DNA of 64,000 bases from DASXKD01 sp963707905 (GCA_963707905.1 CAVPSA010000030.1:30795-94794), one strand, 5' to 3'. Positions 8,450-17,618 are shown, counted from the first letter of the stretch. Notes: generated by a model not told the origin, from the letters alone. Numbers and translations: made by a program.

Positions 8450-8973
8450 GGCGAGGTGTCCTCGCCGCCCGGCGGCTCGGCGAGGATGTGACGGGCATAG
8501 CGCTCGCGGCGCGGGTCCGGCACCTCGTTGGCCTCGCCGAAGGACAGGCAACCGGTCACGCACTTGGTGACGCAGGCGGGCTGCAGCCCAGCGTCGACCC
8601 GGTCCATGCAGTAATCGCACTTGACCACCTTGTTCGTGGCCGGGTCCCACTGCGGAGTCCCCCACGGACAGGCCGCGATACAGCTCTTGCAGCCGATGCA
8701 GAGGCTGTCCTCGACAAACACGATGCCGTCCTTCTCACGCTTTTGCATCGCGCCGGTCGGGCACGCCCGGACACACCACGGGTCCTCGCAGTGGAAGCAC
8801 GGCATGAACACGAAGTGCATCCGAGGCAGTCCGTCGACCTCGACCGGATCCAGCGCGATAACCCGGCACGGATCGGGACCGGGACCAAGCTGCTTGTTGG
8901 TCTTGCAATGGACTTCGCAGGCCAGGCAGCCGATGCAATTGGCCTCGTCGTGGCGAAGCTCGTACTTGCTCAT
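8446..8973 (-). CDS. Four-cluster [4Fe-4S] ferredoxin subunit of molybdoenzyme
   Basis: A 175-residue electron-transfer subunit of the HycB/DmsB/PsrB type. Four cysteine clusters are visible in order: CIGCLACEVHC, CFHCEDPWCVRACPTGAM, CIGCKSCIAACPWG, and CDYCMDR with a later ACVTKC. It has no signal peptide or membrane segment, so it should be cytoplasmic. It should bridge the flavoprotein and the catalytic subunit. It overlaps the genes on both sides by ATGA, indicating fixed stoichiometry and coupled translation. Confidence 0.9.
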   Translation of the reverse strand: MSKYELRHDEANCIGCLACEVHCKTNKQLGPGPDPCRVIALDPVEVDGLPRMHFVFMPCFHCEDPWCVRACPTGAMQKREKDGIVFVEDSLCIGCKSCIAACPWGTPQWDPATNKVVKCDYCMDRVDAGLQPACVTKCVTGCLSFGEANEVPDPRRERYARHILAEPPGGEDTSP

Positions 8974-11123
8974 CCTGCAACTCCTTCCGATGCCCGGCGC
9001 TTCACCCGCACGACCGTCTCGGTCAGCGCACAGCCACCACCGGCGGGATCGAAGTCATACAGCTTGCCGTGCTGCAGGCGCTGGTCGGCGACGCCGACGC
9101 CGAGGGCGCGCGTGGCGAGCGGCACCGTGGCGCCGTAGCCGTGCAACATGAACACCGCGTCGGGATGGATCCAGCGCGTGACCTTCGCCGGCAGGCAACC
9201 GGTGTAGCGCCCGCCGCCGTTGACCTCCACCTCGTCGCCGTCGACGATCCCGAGCGCCGCGGCACGGTCGGGGTGGATCCAGAGCACCTGTTTGGGCGCT
9301 CTCTCGTTGAGCAGAGGATTGTTGAGCGACTGGCCCTGCGCGAGCGTCGCCGTCTTCGCGAACAGCAGCGTGAACTTCTCGCCCGCCGGCGCCTCCTTGG
9401 GGACGTACGCCGGCAGGCTCTCAAGCCCGGCCTGCTTGAGGACCTCGCTCTCGATCTCGATCTTCCCCGAGGGCGTCGGGAACGTGAGCTCGTCGCGGGG
9501 GATCAATTTCGGCGCCGCCGCCAAGCCGACCATGCCGGCCTCGCGCATCTGCGAGACGGTGACGCCGGTGCCATCGAGCTGATAGTTCCACAGCTCCTCG
9601 ATGGTCTTGAAGTCAAGCGCCTGCTTGATGCCCATCCGGTGCAGGATCTCGCGGAAGATCCACCACGCCGGGCGGCTGTCGAAGCGCGGTGCGATCGCCT
9701 GGTCGCGCATGGCGAAGACCGGCACCGGGCCGTTCATCTGGCAGAGGATGTTCGCGCGCTCCAGGTAGGTCGACTCGGGGAGGATGACGTCGGCGAACCA
9801 GCCCAGTTCCGAGTAGCGCACGTCGATCGAGACGAGCAGCTTCAGCTTCTCGATCGCACGTTGCGTCGCCTCCGGGTCGGGCATGCCGGTGAACGGGTCG
9901 TGGCGGTAGGCGAAGTAGGCGCCGATCCCGTACGGCTGCCCCGTCTCCATCGCGGCGAAGGCCTGATGCAGCATGCCGATCGCCGGATCCCACTGCGGCC
10001 GCTCGCCGCCAGCGCCATCCACGCGCGGCTCCTTGACCTCCGGCACGCGATCTGTCAGATGGTTCAAGCCCTTGCGGCCGTAGTGCTCGGGCGGCTTCCC
10101 CAGCACGCATCCCCCCGGAAGCTCGATGTTGCCCATCAGCGCGTTCAGGATCAGCGCCGAGCGGCTCACGTAAAACGACTGCCTGTGACGAGCTGACATC
10201 CACCCCGGATGGAAGATCACATGTGGTGCGTCCGCGGCGATCTCGGTCACGAACGCGCGAAGCTCGGCGGCGGGAACGCCGGTGTGCGGTTCCTGCCACT
10301 CGGGCGTTGTGTCCTTGACCGCCTCCCGCAGGTAGTCCAGGCCGGAGACGAAGCGGGCGACGAAGTCCTTGTCGTAGGCATCCCGCGCCAGGACTTCGTG
10401 GATGATGGCGAGGTTCAGCGCGTAGTCGCTCTTCGGTCGCACCTGCCAGTAGCGGGTGGCCTTGGACGCCGTAATCGTGGCGCGCGGATCGATGTAGGTG
10501 CAGCGCATCCCCCTCGCCACCGCGGCCATGAAGGCCTTAGCCTCCTTGACCATCAGCGATTCGACGACGTTGCGGCCGTAGAGCACGAGATGCTTGCAGT
10601 GCTGGTAGTCGAACAAGAGTCCCGCGGCGCCGAAGCCGTAGAGCGAACGCGTGGCGTTATGGACATTGCCGGCGCAGGCGGCATCGTGATCAAAGTAGTT
10701 CGGCGAGCCGAGCGCCCGAACGAAGGTCTGGGTCAGGTCAGTAAAGGGGCCGCCACGATCGGAAAGCGCGATACCGCGCCCGCCGAAGACATCGATCGTC
10801 TCAGTCAGCTTCTCGGCGATGTAGTCGAGGGCCTCATCCCAGGACACCCGCCGCCACTGGCCGCCGCCACGCTCGCCAGCCCGGATCAGCGGCGTCTGCG
10901 GCCGCTCGTCGTCAGACTCGAGAAACAGGCCCGCCGCGCCCTTCGCGCACAGGCTGGCGCCGAGCGCCTGGTCGTGCGTATTGCCCTGCAGCCAGGTCAC
11001 CCGACCGCCCTCGACCGTCACCTCCATCGGGCAACGCACCGCGCACATGCCGCACATGCTGTAAACAGTGCGTCGGCCCGGAGCACCCACACCACTCACG
11101 TTCGGCGCCATAGGAGAAGTCAT
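8970..11123 (-). CDS. Molybdopterin oxidoreductase, thiosulfate/polysulfide reductase-like catalytic subunit
   Basis: A 717-residue DMSO-reductase-superfamily enzyme. An N-terminal [4Fe-4S] site is formed by C24, C27, C31 and C59. The likely molybdenum ligand is C150 in FDHDAACAGNVHN. The absence of a following histidine argues against formate dehydrogenase, and segments such as YIDPRATITASKATRYW and PEWQEPHTGV resemble PsrA/PhsA. The C-terminal molybdopterin-binding domain is complete (LWIHPDRAAALGI, HGYGATVPLATRALG). There is no Tat signal, so it is cytoplasmic, unlike classical Psr/Phs. The start is set by GGAGG five bases upstream. It is the first gene of the operon, about 160 bases downstream of palindromic element g. 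MoeA and DUF6457 genes nearby fit a cofactor need. Confidence 0.85.
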   Translation of the reverse strand: MTSPMAPNVSGVGAPGRRTVYSMCGMCAVRCPMEVTVEGGRVTWLQGNTHDQALGASLCAKGAAGLFLESDDERPQTPLIRAGERGGGQWRRVSWDEALDYIAEKLTETIDVFGGRGIALSDRGGPFTDLTQTFVRALGSPNYFDHDAACAGNVHNATRSLYGFGAAGLLFDYQHCKHLVLYGRNVVESLMVKEAKAFMAAVARGMRCTYIDPRATITASKATRYWQVRPKSDYALNLAIIHEVLARDAYDKDFVARFVSGLDYLREAVKDTTPEWQEPHTGVPAAELRAFVTEIAADAPHVIFHPGWMSARHRQSFYVSRSALILNALMGNIELPGGCVLGKPPEHYGRKGLNHLTDRVPEVKEPRVDGAGGERPQWDPAIGMLHQAFAAMETGQPYGIGAYFAYRHDPFTGMPDPEATQRAIEKLKLLVSIDVRYSELGWFADVILPESTYLERANILCQMNGPVPVFAMRDQAIAPRFDSRPAWWIFREILHRMGIKQALDFKTIEELWNYQLDGTGVTVSQMREAGMVGLAAAPKLIPRDELTFPTPSGKIEIESEVLKQAGLESLPAYVPKEAPAGEKFTLLFAKTATLAQGQSLNNPLLNERAPKQVLWIHPDRAAALGIVDGDEVEVNGGGRYTGCLPAKVTRWIHPDAVFMLHGYGATVPLATRALGVGVADQRLQHGKLYDFDPAGGGCALTETVVRVKRRASEGVAG

Positions 11124-11240
11124 TGCAACCTCCGTCCACACCTCTGGGCAGCGCAGGCGCACGTCGCCGCCTACAAGGCCGACCGTCCTCCGACCTCGCA
11201 ACGCGTACTAGAGTCCTTCGGCCTTAACGCCCACAACCGA

Positions 11241-11299
11241 TGGTTCCGTGGCCGCAAGTGACCTGTCATCACCTGCCAGTCTTCTTCACCTAGGTGAAG
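11241..11299 (-). promoter_or_regulatory. Palindromic intergenic element, copy g
   Basis: The core CTTCACCTAGGTGAAG at 11284-11299 is a perfect 16-bp palindrome, the best copy in the window. The side toward the molybdoenzyme operon carries further TCACCT/AGGTGA-like half-sites. Its flank (TTCCGTGGCC at about 11244) matches copy h at 26272, so g and h form a subclass. Placement about 160 bases before the operon start suggests promoter control. Confidence 0.75.
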
Positions 11300-11429
11300 C
11301 GACTGAACCGCGCCGTCCCAGCCGCGCTGTGCCACCACCTATCAGAGACGGTCTGTCCGGCGGTGTGCGGCAAGCCGCCGGGCTGCAGGAGCCCGGGCGC
11401 GCGAGCAACCGTCACTAAAGTGTCAGATC

Positions 11430-11666
11430 ATGGCTCAGAACATGCAGGACTGGCTGGCGAGGTTCGCCACCGAAATCGGCACAATCCCGCCGACCAGCGA
11501 AGAGCTGGACATGCTGCTCGAACTCGCCGGGATCGCCGCGCACGCCTCAGAGCGGCCTGCCGCGCCGATCACGTGCTGGCTGGTCGGCCGGGCCGGGCTG
11601 AATCCCCGGGACGCGCTCGCCACCGGCCAGCGGCTCGCCAGGGACAACGAGGCGAACGGCAGCTGA
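11430..11666 (+). CDS. DUF6457 domain protein (molybdenum cofactor-associated)
   Basis: A 78-residue helical protein beginning MAQNMQDWLARFATEIG, with the segment ELDMLLELAGIAAHASERP. It matches the small DUF6457 family, commonly found beside MoeA, MobA or FdhD genes in actinobacteria. Its molecular role is not established. It lies 140 bases before MoeA on the same strand and is divergent from the molybdoenzyme operon, which supports a link to cofactor supply. Confidence 0.75.
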   Translation: MAQNMQDWLARFATEIGTIPPTSEELDMLLELAGIAAHASERPAAPITCWLVGRAGLNPRDALATGQRLARDNEANGS

Positions 11667-11806
11667 CGCCAGCCACGCCTCGCTGCGGCTGTGCGCTCAC
11701 TTGGTGTGCCTATCGCTGCCCGCGACGGCGGGTGCTGACCTTAGACCAAATCTGCCGGGACCTTGTGCCCTACTGATATGGCTGTCCGAGCACGGAACCT
11801 CTACGG

Positions 11807-13042
11807 GTGACGACATTGATCCCGGTAGCCGAGGCGCGTCGTCTCGTCTTGGCCGCGATCACGCCGCTCGCGCCACGCCGCGTCGCCATCGGCAACGCGC
11901 TTGGGCACGTCCTGGCCGAGACGGTACACGCCACCGAGCCCGTGCCCCGCTTCGCCAATGCCGCAATGGACGGATATGCCGTAAAGGCCGCCGATGTGGC
12001 TACCGCCCCGGTCCGCCTGCGGGTGACCGGGACCGTGGCGGCCGGCGACGGGCCGAAGGCCTCCCTTTCGCACGGCGAGGCAATGCGGATAATGACCGGT
12101 GCGCTGATGCCGCCCGGTGCCGACGCCGTGTGCATGGTGGAGCGCGCGAGGGCGGAGGATGGCGGGCTGGCCGTGCTCATCGAGGAATCGGTGAGCCCCG
12201 GCACGAACGTACGGGAACCTGGCGAGGACATCGCCGCCGGCGCCGAGGTCTTTACACGGGGGACGCAGCTCAGGCCCGCCCACCTCGGGGTACTCGCGAG
12301 CCTCGGCATCCAGGCGGTGCTCGTCTGGCCGCGCCCGGTGGTCGGCGTCCTGTCCACCGGCGACGAGCTCGCCGCGCCCGGTGCTGTCTTGATGCCGGGG
12401 AAGATCCGCGACGCCAACCGCCCGGCACTGCTGGCCCAGCTCGGATCCGACGGATTCCGCCGGGTCGATCTCGGCACCGGGCGGGACGACCAGGACATCC
12501 TGGCGGATCGCCTGCAGGCAGCCGCGTCGCGGTGCGATGCCATCATCGCCACAGGAGGGGTGAGCGTCGGGGACCACGACGTGCTGAAGGTTGCCCTGGA
12601 GAAGCTCGGCGGCGCCACGATGCACTCCCTGGAGATCGCCATGAGGCCCGGCAAGCACGTCGCCGTCGCGTCGGTCGGCCAGCGGCGCATACCGGCCTTC
12701 GGGCTGCCGGGGAACCCGGTGGCCGCTCTGGTCACCTATGAGCTGTTGGTCCGGCCAGCGCTACGGGCCATGGCCGGCTGCCCGGTGCTCGACCGGCCAC
12801 GGCTTGCCGCGATAGCGGAAACCGACCTGCCTCGCCGGCCAGGCCCCGAACTCCATCTGATGCGGGTGACGGCACGGACCGGGGCAGACGGAGCGCTGCG
12901 GGTACGGCCCTCAGGCGGCCAGCGATCGCACATGCTGATGGCCATGGCCAAGGCCAACGCCCTCGCACTGCTACCGGACGGCACCGGCGTCCGGGCCGGC
13001 GGGCGTGTCGAGGTGCTGCTACTCGATACCGACGGGTTCTAG
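11807..13042 (+). CDS. moeA: Molybdopterin molybdotransferase MoeA
   Basis: A 411-residue enzyme inserting molybdenum into adenylylated molybdopterin. MoeA hallmarks are present: RFANAAMDGYAVKAADV, IMTGALMPPGADAV, VREPGEDIAAGAEV, the MoCF core VVGVLSTGDEL and IIATGGVSVGDHD, and GLPGNPVAALVTYELLVRPAL. The length is typical of the family. A GTG start is used; MTTLIPVAEARRLVL is a normal MoeA beginning. The cytoplasmic molybdoenzyme encoded next door is the obvious client. Confidence 0.93.
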   Translation: MTTLIPVAEARRLVLAAITPLAPRRVAIGNALGHVLAETVHATEPVPRFANAAMDGYAVKAADVATAPVRLRVTGTVAAGDGPKASLSHGEAMRIMTGALMPPGADAVCMVERARAEDGGLAVLIEESVSPGTNVREPGEDIAAGAEVFTRGTQLRPAHLGVLASLGIQAVLVWPRPVVGVLSTGDELAAPGAVLMPGKIRDANRPALLAQLGSDGFRRVDLGTGRDDQDILADRLQAAASRCDAIIATGGVSVGDHDVLKVALEKLGGATMHSLEIAMRPGKHVAVASVGQRRIPAFGLPGNPVAALVTYELLVRPALRAMAGCPVLDRPRLAAIAETDLPRRPGPELHLMRVTARTGADGALRVRPSGGQRSHMLMAMAKANALALLPDGTGVRAGGRVEVLLLDTDGF

Positions 13043-13206
13043 CCCACCGACCACGGGATGCCGACGACCACGAGCCGCACAGGCCGAAGGCGACCGCGGT
13101 CGTCGCGATGCGCACCGAGCGCACCTTGAAGCGCTGCGCGATCGCGCCGCAAACCTGGCCTCAAGCAAGGGAACTGATCCACAAACCGCGGCCAGCCTTC
13201 GCGCCC

Positions 13207-13662
13207 TCAGCGTCCCCGACGACGCGCACGCCGGTGCATCCCGGCTACGGAGACCGGTGACAACGGACGCCCGAGCGGGTCGATGAACAGCGCACATGGC
13301 CCGGTGGCAGTCGGCACGGTGCCGTCGAGGAGCTTGATGCTGTAGGTGAGCGCGTCTCCGTCCAGGCGCGGATCTTGGATGACCACGACCGCATCCTCGG
13401 GCAGCCTGTCGCCCGGCTCCGCGAAGGACAGGACGGCGTTCGGGGGGTTTTCCGCGAAGCTGTTGTCCCCTGCTGCCCAGTTGCCGACGAAGAGTCCAGA
13501 CAACATGTGCCCGACCTCGCGTTCGGGACGGTCGGCGAAGTAAAGCGTCGACGGCGACAAGCCATGCAACGTGATGGTGCCCTGGCCGCTGGTCATGCTC
13601 GCCGCGGTCTGGACGAACAATGCTTCCATGTCCTCAAGCTGTTGCTCGGTGACTTCACTCAT
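13207..13662 (-). CDS. Conserved hypothetical protein
   Basis: A 151-residue soluble protein without signal peptide or membrane segment. It contains TLHGLSPSTLYFADRPEREVGHM, split here by a methionine, then ENPPNAVLSF, VVVIQDPRLDGDALTY and ALFIDPLGRPLSPVSVAG. This pattern recalls a widespread family of unknown function. The start at MSEVTEQQLEDME is supported by GAGAGGAG just upstream. The basic tail HRRARRRGR is unusual. Its upstream region carries palindromic element d and a duplicate of the DUF2252 leader. Confidence 0.75.
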   Translation of the reverse strand: MSEVTEQQLEDMEALFVQTAASMTSGQGTITLHGLSPSTLYFADRPEREVGHMLSGLFVGNWAAGDNSFAENPPNAVLSFAEPGDRLPEDAVVVIQDPRLDGDALTYSIKLLDGTVPTATGPCALFIDPLGRPLSPVSVAGMHRRARRRGR

Positions 13663-13794
13663 CGTGACTCCTCTCGCACGCCGCCGTGCCCGGCCGGGCT
13701 CTTGCCGCGTGATCCGATCGTGACTGTTGGCAGCTGTCGGCAACCCTTCCCGAACGCTCAAGCCATCGACAGGGTCAAACGTCCCAGCAGCGGA

Positions 13795-13965
13795 AACAAC
13801 CCGCTGGTCCTTTCTCCGTGCTTCGCCTCACACCAGCGGCCCTGGGCTAACATCATCGGCGTCGTGACCCGCGGTCGGCGATCACCTGCTATCCATCACC
13901 GCGCACGCTAAGACTCAGCCAGGCGACCCGGCATCACCTGCGGGCCGGATTCACCTAGGTGGAAA
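13795..13965 (-). promoter_or_regulatory. Palindromic element copy d with duplicated DUF2252 leader
   Basis: The core CACCTAGGTG is at 13952-13961, and the 85-base element spans 13880-13965. Read on the minus strand, the following 85 bases down to a GGAGAAAGGA ribosome-binding site match the leader of the DUF2252 gene (17442-17525). No DUF2252 coding sequence follows; the nearest gene start is at 13662. This is a copied promoter-leader cassette that lost or exchanged its gene. Confidence 0.7.
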
Positions 13966-14438
13966 CCGGCCCGGCGCCGGGACCGGTGCAACGCGGCCAG
14001 CAAGAGCGGCACGCCTCAGGGGGTCAGCTGAGGGTGCTTCTCATACGCTGAGAGCCCGCCTTCAGCGACGCTCGTGTTGCGCCCGGCACGGGACAGATCC
14101 TCGGTTTCGCTCCTGCTGGCCGAGCGGGGCCTGGCCGTTTCCGCGGCATATCGCGCGCTGGGCGGCCCAGCGTCCTTGTCCTCGGCAGCCGAGGCTCGCA
14201 CGGGCCGACGCTTCTGCAGACGATGACCGTCGGCTGGTTCCCTGTGGCGTGACCCACAATGGTCAGGCGTCGCCTTGATGATGGTCCTGTCACTCGACTT
14301 CAAAACCGTTGTCGGGCAGAGGCGATGGGCGGCTCGTGGAGCGATTGCCCGGGAGCGGCGAGCCCGGCAACCTACTGGTAGCTTGCCGGGGACGGCGCGC
14401 CGATAGGTCCTGAGTGTCCCGCCTGCCGAGCGCGCCGA
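13966..14438. other. Gene-poor stretch
   Basis: About 470 bases without a supported gene. Several frames are open on the minus strand between 14016 and 14303 but have the arginine- and proline-rich composition of chance frames. A CTTCAAAA stretch near 14300 recalls a selenocysteine tRNA anticodon loop but does not fold as one. Confidence 0.5.
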
Positions 14439-15751
14439 TCACTGCGATGGGCGTTGTTGGGCGGTCACCGGTTCAGTCTCCTCCGGCGTCAGGTGATGAT
14501 GCCGCAGGCGGGACATGATCGTCGGCTTCGCCTCGGAAGCACTCGGGTGTTCCGCCAAGTGCGCCGCGTACCAGCGGCTGTAGGCCGCCACCAGCGGCAC
14601 CGAGGACAAGCCGTGCAAGAAGACGCTCAGGAGGATGATCATCATAACCGTGGTAAACAGCATTTGCCTGTCGGGGATGTGACTCTCGAACGCGATCAGT
14701 GCGAACACGATGGAGGCCAGGCCGCGAGGACCGAACCATCCCATGAAGGCGACGGTCGGGAGCTGCGCCCGGGTCCCCAGCATGGCGATCGCCACCGGAA
14801 CCATGCGGACGAGGGTCAGGCTGAGGGCCGCATAGGCGACGACCTGCCAGGTGACGTGCGGCAGCAGCATGCCGACGGCGAGTGCCCCGAAGCCGACCCA
14901 CACGGCACCCGCGAGTGTCCCTCCGACATCCTCGTTAAAGACGGTCACGGGCAGATCGTGGCGCCTGGAGAAATAGCCGAACGTCATCCCTCCGGTGAAG
15001 GCCGCGATGAAGCCGCTGCCGCCCAGCCGCAGGGCGACCAGGTAGGCAAGCAGCGCTCCGACAAGGGGCAGGATCTGCCGCCATTGTCCCTCCAGCCACC
15101 CGCGATCGTCCGCCACGCGGAGCAGCAGGCCCGTCAGCGTGCCGGCTCCGATACCGGCGGCCAGGCCCCAGCCGATCTGCTCCGCCATGTTGCGCACGAC
15201 GGCAGCCGTGACGCCGCCCGACAGCTGGGCCCGCGAGAGGTCGACAGCTACCAGGAAGAACGGCACGGCAAGGCCGTCGTTGAGCCCGCTTTCGACATTC
15301 AGCGCCTGGCGCACGCGCGGCGGCACTGACTTGTCCGAGACGACACGCTGCCCGAGCGCCGCGTCGGTCGAGCAGACCATCGTCGACAGAACGAAGGCGC
15401 TGGCCAGCGCTATGCCGGGAAAGACAAGGACCCCGGCACCCAGGCCGGCGAGCATCGTCAGCGGCAGGCCGATGAGGAGAAGCCGGCTGGGCCAGCCCAG
15501 ATTCGGCGCAGGCCCGCGAGGTCGATCCGCGTCGAGTCGCTGAACAGTAGGAAGACGAGGGCGAGCTCGCAGAACCGCTCCGCGGCGTGGCTCTCGAGGT
15601 GGATGTTCACGAGCTTGAGAGCGGACGTCCCGACGCAGAGACCGGCCGCCGTGAAGATCATGGCCGACGTGATGCCTCGCGCATCGAGCGGTTTGGAGAC
15701 CGCGCCGTACAGGATGAGGATCACGGCGATGGTGATGAGAGCGACGATCAT
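14439..15751 (-). pseudogene. Na+/H+ antiporter (CPA1/NhaP-type), frameshifted
   Basis: Two minus-strand frames make one cation:proton antiporter of about 435 residues. The first, 15751 to about 15505, begins MIVALITIAVILILYGAVS. The second continues to 14439 and contains the ion-site signature NVESGLNDGLAVPFF and many transmembrane helices (GWFGPRGLASIVFALIAFES). The frame changes near 15501-15506: after RIDLAGLRR the expected NLGWPSRLLLIGLPL lies in the other frame, consistent with one missing or two extra bases. No other lesion is seen. It may be a young pseudogene or a sequencing error. The protein would exchange Na+ or K+ for H+ at the membrane. Confidence 0.82.
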
Positions 15752-15933
15752 GCGTCCTCCTCCAGCAAGCGTCCGCGAAGATCCATCACACGGTCACTGT
15801 CCGCCGACTGCGTAGGCCAGCAGGGCCGCCGCGACGGGAGGGTCTGTCGCCACTCGTTGCCCGGGAAGATCCAGCGCACCTCCAGGCTGCGTGCTCCTTC
15901 GGTGACCAGGCCCTCCGGCGGTTCAGCCGTCAT
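15748..15933 (-). pseudogene. Truncated copy of the CYTH-like gene
   Basis: A 61-codon frame whose first 25 residues (EGLVTEGARSLEVRWIFPG region) match the start of the protein encoded at 26884, then diverge abruptly into unrelated sequence. The ATG is preceded by GCAGGAGG. It overlaps the antiporter start by 4 bases and lies 47 bases past the DUF2252 stop. It looks like a 5' fragment of a duplicated gene. It could still be translated as a short peptide. Confidence 0.75.
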
Positions 15934-15980
15934 CGCCTCCTGCTCCTGCTCCTGATACTGCTGGCCTGTCGGCCGGGATC

Positions 15981-17441
15981 TCACATGTCGGGTTCGGCGG
16001 TGAGCCGGCCCGAAGCGACAGCGTCGACAAGAGCCTGGTGGTCGCGTTCGTTCTGGTTGGCGTAGGCGGCGGCGAACTGGGTGATGGCCTTGTCGAAGAC
16101 GTCGGAGCCGCCGAGGTAGGCGGCGATGGCGATCCGGTCTCCGGAGCGGGCGTGCGCGCGGGCCAGTGCCCAGCCGCATAGCTCCCCGTAGATCCGCATG
16201 CCGCGCGGTATCAGGGCCTCGATGACGATGGAGTATTTCCAGTCGCGCAGCTGGCGGATGTAGAAGTCATGGGGTTTGCCGTCCAGGCCGTCCTCGTTGC
16301 GCTGCCAGCCCAGGAAGATGTCGCTGCTGGCCTGCATCAGCCGCTGCCCCGCGACTACCCGCTGGCCCATGTTGGTGTACTTGCTGGCCCCCACGAACCG
16401 GCTGAGCACCGACGCCTCCGCTTCTTTGACTTGCAGGAACAGCGGATCGGACTCGTCGCGGCCGAGCATCAAGATGATCCAGCAGCGGGTTCCGACACTG
16501 CCGACGCCGACGACCTTACGGGCGATATCCGCGACCTGGTACTGCTCGAGCAGGAACCGGCGGTCGGTTTCCAGCGTCCGCCGGTACTTGGCGAGCAGGT
16601 CTTGGATCTGCGCCCAGAACGCGGTCCGCTCCCGCTCCTTCGGCAGCAGCTCGTCGATCGGGACCAGCAGCGGCGGGTCGGAGATGATCCGCGGCCGGCC
16701 GTCCACGATGCGGGTCAGCTTGGCCACTTCCTGCATGCTGTCCCGGGTCCGCGCCTTGGCCATTCCCTTGTCTAGCATCTTGCGCTGCCGCGCCTGCAGC
16801 TGCGAGTCGAACTGCGCCCGCAGCTGGTCCAGGTCCGCATGCGCATACCAGACATCCAGGTTGGTCATCCCGGCGAAGGTCCGCATCGCCTGCCGGTAGC
16901 TGGCCACCGCGGCCGTGACGATCTCGCGGCGGTCCTTGCCGCTGAACCCGTTGCCGCGTGCCGCCACTTCCATGCTGGCGGCCAGCCGCTTGACGTCCCA
17001 CTCCCACGGGCCGGGCGTCGTCTCGTCGAAGTCGTTGACATCGAACACCAGCCGCCGCTCCGCCGAGCCGAAGATCCCGAAGTTCGACAGGTGCGCGTCC
17101 CCGCAGGCCTGCACGGCCAGCCCGGACACCGGAGTATGGGAAAGGTCGCTGGCCATCGGCAGCGCCGCCCCGCGGTAGAACGTGAACGGGGACACCATCA
17201 TCCGGCCCCGCCGGATGGGCACCAATTCCGGCACCCGCGACTTCGCCTGCTCCTCCAGCAACCCCACCGGGTCGGGCCGGCCCGGCGGCGGGTCGAACAC
17301 CGCATGACTGTCCCGCGGCACCGCAGCCCGTGCCTCCTTACCCCGGGCAGCACGCTCCGCCGGGGTCATCCGCTCCAGCCCTGTGTCGAGCTGGTACCGC
17401 TGTGTTTCCCGGGCCGCAGCCCTAGCCGTCAGTACACTCAT
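15981..17441 (-). CDS. DUF2252 family protein
   Basis: A 486-residue cytoplasmic protein of the DUF2252 family, whose fold is thought to be related to aminoglycoside-kinase-like enzymes. Recognisable blocks are RPDPVGLLEEQAKSRVPELV, CGDAHLSNFGIFGSAERRLV, DVNDFDETTPGPWEWDVKRL and LARAHARSGDRIAIAAYLG. The CGDAHLSNFG and DFDE pair sits where kinase-like catalytic and metal residues would lie. The substrate is unknown. The start follows GGAGAAAGGAACCGGAG. Element c lies about 155 bases upstream. A decayed paralogue is at 59174-60130. Confidence 0.88.
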   Translation of the reverse strand: MSVLTARAAARETQRYQLDTGLERMTPAERAARGKEARAAVPRDSHAVFDPPPGRPDPVGLLEEQAKSRVPELVPIRRGRMMVSPFTFYRGAALPMASDLSHTPVSGLAVQACGDAHLSNFGIFGSAERRLVFDVNDFDETTPGPWEWDVKRLAASMEVAARGNGFSGKDRREIVTAAVASYRQAMRTFAGMTNLDVWYAHADLDQLRAQFDSQLQARQRKMLDKGMAKARTRDSMQEVAKLTRIVDGRPRIISDPPLLVPIDELLPKERERTAFWAQIQDLLAKYRRTLETDRRFLLEQYQVADIARKVVGVGSVGTRCWIILMLGRDESDPLFLQVKEAEASVLSRFVGASKYTNMGQRVVAGQRLMQASSDIFLGWQRNEDGLDGKPHDFYIRQLRDWKYSIVIEALIPRGMRIYGELCGWALARAHARSGDRIAIAAYLGGSDVFDKAITQFAAAYANQNERDHQALVDAVASGRLTAEPDM

Positions 17442-17525
17442 CTCCGGTTCCTTTCTCCGCGCTTCGCGGGCACACCAGCGGCGCTGGGCTAAAACACACC
17501 ATCGGCGTTGTGGCCCGCGATCGAC

Positions 17526-17611
17526 GATCACCTGCTATTCGTCACCGCGGACGCTAAGACTCAGGCAGGCGACCCGGCATCACCTGCGGGCCGGTTTCAC
17601 CTAGGTGGAAA
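17526..17611 (-). promoter_or_regulatory. Palindromic intergenic element, copy c
   Basis: The core CACCTAGGTG at 17598-17607 is inside a wider arm pair GGCCGGTTTC and GGAAACCGGCC. Toward the DUF2252 gene it continues with AGGTGA-N7-TCGCCT, GAGTCTTAGCGT and GGTGACGAATAGCAGGTGA. It sits between the potassium channel stop and the DUF2252 start. Confidence 0.72.
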
Positions 17612-17618
17612 CCGGCCG

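Noticed and set aside
8970..11123. Formate dehydrogenase alpha subunit
   Set aside because: The residue after the molybdenum-ligand cysteine is alanine, not the catalytic histidine of formate dehydrogenases, and sequence blocks resemble PsrA/PhsA.
14280..14340. CTTCAAAA stretch resembling a selenocysteine tRNA anticodon loop near a molybdoenzyme
   Set aside because: The flanking bases do not form an anticodon stem, there is no GGTTCGA-type T loop or acceptor pairing, and the molybdoenzyme uses an ordinary cysteine codon.
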